Below, piece by piece: positions 63,481 to 64,000 of a stretch of DNA of 64,000 nt. A program made the translations under genes and the position numbers. This stretch comes from Devosia ginsengisoli (GTDB lineage: Bacteria > Pseudomonadota > Alphaproteobacteria > Rhizobiales > Devosiaceae): positions 3,350,501 to 3,414,500 of the forward strand of contig NZ_CP042304.1 of the NCBI RefSeq assembly GCF_007859655.1, read 5' to 3'. The notes under the pieces are model-generated. The model searched no databases. It was not told the origin of the DNA and saw nothing but the letters and a program-made list of their open reading frames with translations. Numbering within the stretch: the stretch's first letter is position 1; each line of letters starts with the position of its first letter.

Positions 63481-63594
63481 ACCCCCTCCTAACCTTCCCC
63501 TGATAGGGGGAGGAACAGATCGAGAGTTTGGCAGCTTCTTGCCCCATTCACTGCGCGGCTCCTCCCCCTTTTCAGGGGGAGGTTGGGAGGGGTA
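63481..63594. repeat. Family B-like GC-rich palindromic repeat
   Basis: CCTTCCCCTGATAGGGGGAGG at the left and CTCCCCCTTTTCAGGGGGAGG at the right. Fills the end of the 284-bp gap between nfuA and the CorC-type gene; only the two nfuA hairpins and this repeat are seen there. Confidence 0.7.
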
Positions 63595-63617
63595 CTCTTG
63601 CGGAAGGACCAAAGTCC

Positions 63618-64000
63618 CTACTCCGCCGCCGCCTTCTCCGCCGGTGTCCGCTGATCGGTAATCGCCAGCGGCTCGGCACTATCGCCTTCCCGCTTGCGCC
63701 TTATGCGCAGCCGCTTGATGCGGCGGCTGTCGGCGGCCAGAATTTCGAATTCGAAGCCGTCGAGCCGCGTCACCCGCTCGCCCCTTTTGGGCACATGGCC
63801 GGCCAGGTCGAACACCAGCCCGCCGATCGTGTCCACATCCTCGGCATAGTCGCCGGGGTCGAAATCCGGACCGATCATGCTCTGCACATCGCTCAGTTCC
63901 GCGCGGGCATCGGCGATATAGGTATCGGCGCCCACCTTGCGGATCAGCGACGCCGCCAGTTCGTCATGCTCGTCCTCGATCTCGCCGACCACGGCCTCGA
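63618..64000 (-). CDS. CorC/HlyC-type protein, C-terminal part (partial)
   Basis: The start lies beyond the window. The visible 127 residues contain the end of the CBS region (GEIEDEHDE) and the CorC_HlyC transporter-associated domain (FDPGDYAEDVDTIGGLVFDL, AGHVPKRGERVTRLDGFEFE, LAADSRRIKRLRI). Such proteins are membrane-linked CBS proteins tied to Mg or Co handling; often called hemolysin-like. The C-terminus ends in a variable charged tail. Confidence 0.88.
   Translation of the reverse strand, partial: EAVVGEIEDEHDELAASLIRKVGADTYIADARAELSDVQSMIGPDFDPGDYAEDVDTIGGLVFDLAGHVPKRGERVTRLDGFEFEILAADSRRIKRLRIRRKREGDSAEPLAITDQRTPAEKAAAE

Noticed and set aside
1..64000. Search for tRNA, rRNA, IS elements, integrases or prophage genes
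   Set aside because: None found by eye. Every large ORF is accounted for by chromosomal core or metabolic genes.

Overview
The window looks like a chromosomal stretch of a high-GC alphaproteobacterium of the order Hyphomicrobiales (Rhizobiales). A Devosia-like genus is my best guess, but this is inference from gene order and protein style, not a database result. Supporting signs are the hisH-hisA-hisF-hisE-coaA run, hrcA-rph-rdgB-hemW, mutS-glnD-murJ-trpS-usp-nfuA, a fused PabB-PabC, an ScfR/RamB-type regulator next to isocitrate lyase, LexA (GTTC-N7-GTTC) and Irr-type boxes, and many GANTC-containing motifs. Almost everything is housekeeping or core metabolism. There is no phage, IS element, CRISPR array, tRNA or rRNA that I can see.

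Layout: 1-3026 histidine biosynthesis and pantothenate kinase; 3117-5482 a VOC protein, dapB, an EVE protein and gpmA; 5666-7826 alkylation repair (AraC-MGMT), a DUF2244 protein and nth; 7999-13677 a membrane protein with a TetR regulator, adenosine kinase, an isomerase-pyrF pair, a histidine phosphatase, an FMN reductase and a second VOC protein; 13818-19806 GT8, dnaJ, a catalytically odd alpha/beta hydrolase, a membrane-anchored protein and dnaK with an RpoH promoter; 20021-23534 two tandem secreted paralogues, pabBC and pncA; 23735-28462 grpE, hrcA, rph, a small coupled ORF, rdgB and hemW; 28748-36506 an MBL protein, a LpoA-like lipoprotein, rsmI, yraN, gshB, marC, several small genes, an Rnk-like factor and a GH25 lysozyme; 36689-43609 comM, cfa, a CSD-DUF1294 protein, aceA and its likely regulator; 43723-45612 a WYL regulator and an epoxide hydrolase; 45679-52497 a xylose/xyloside utilisation cluster (galM, LacI regulator, xylB, xylA, GH43); 52651-64000 a DUF2189 protein, mutS, glnD, murJ, trpS, usp, nfuA and the end of a CorC/HlyC-type protein.

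Three patterns stand out. (1) A 14-bp motif, GATTCACGTGAAAC or a one-base variant, occurs seven times. It is a near match to the ParB site parS and embeds a CcrM (GANTC) site. One copy sits beside two perfect DnaA boxes in a 49-bp gap between comM and cfa. (2) Five genes (pabBC, hemW, marC, GH43 xylosidase, mutS) each carry a single frame break, all with the same net loss of one base modulo three. This suggests either systematic sequencing deletions or recent slippage, and mutS itself is among them. (3) Three families of palindromic intergenic repeats fill most gaps. One copy has been absorbed in frame into a 59-codon ORF that overlaps both rph and rdgB by ATGA junctions.
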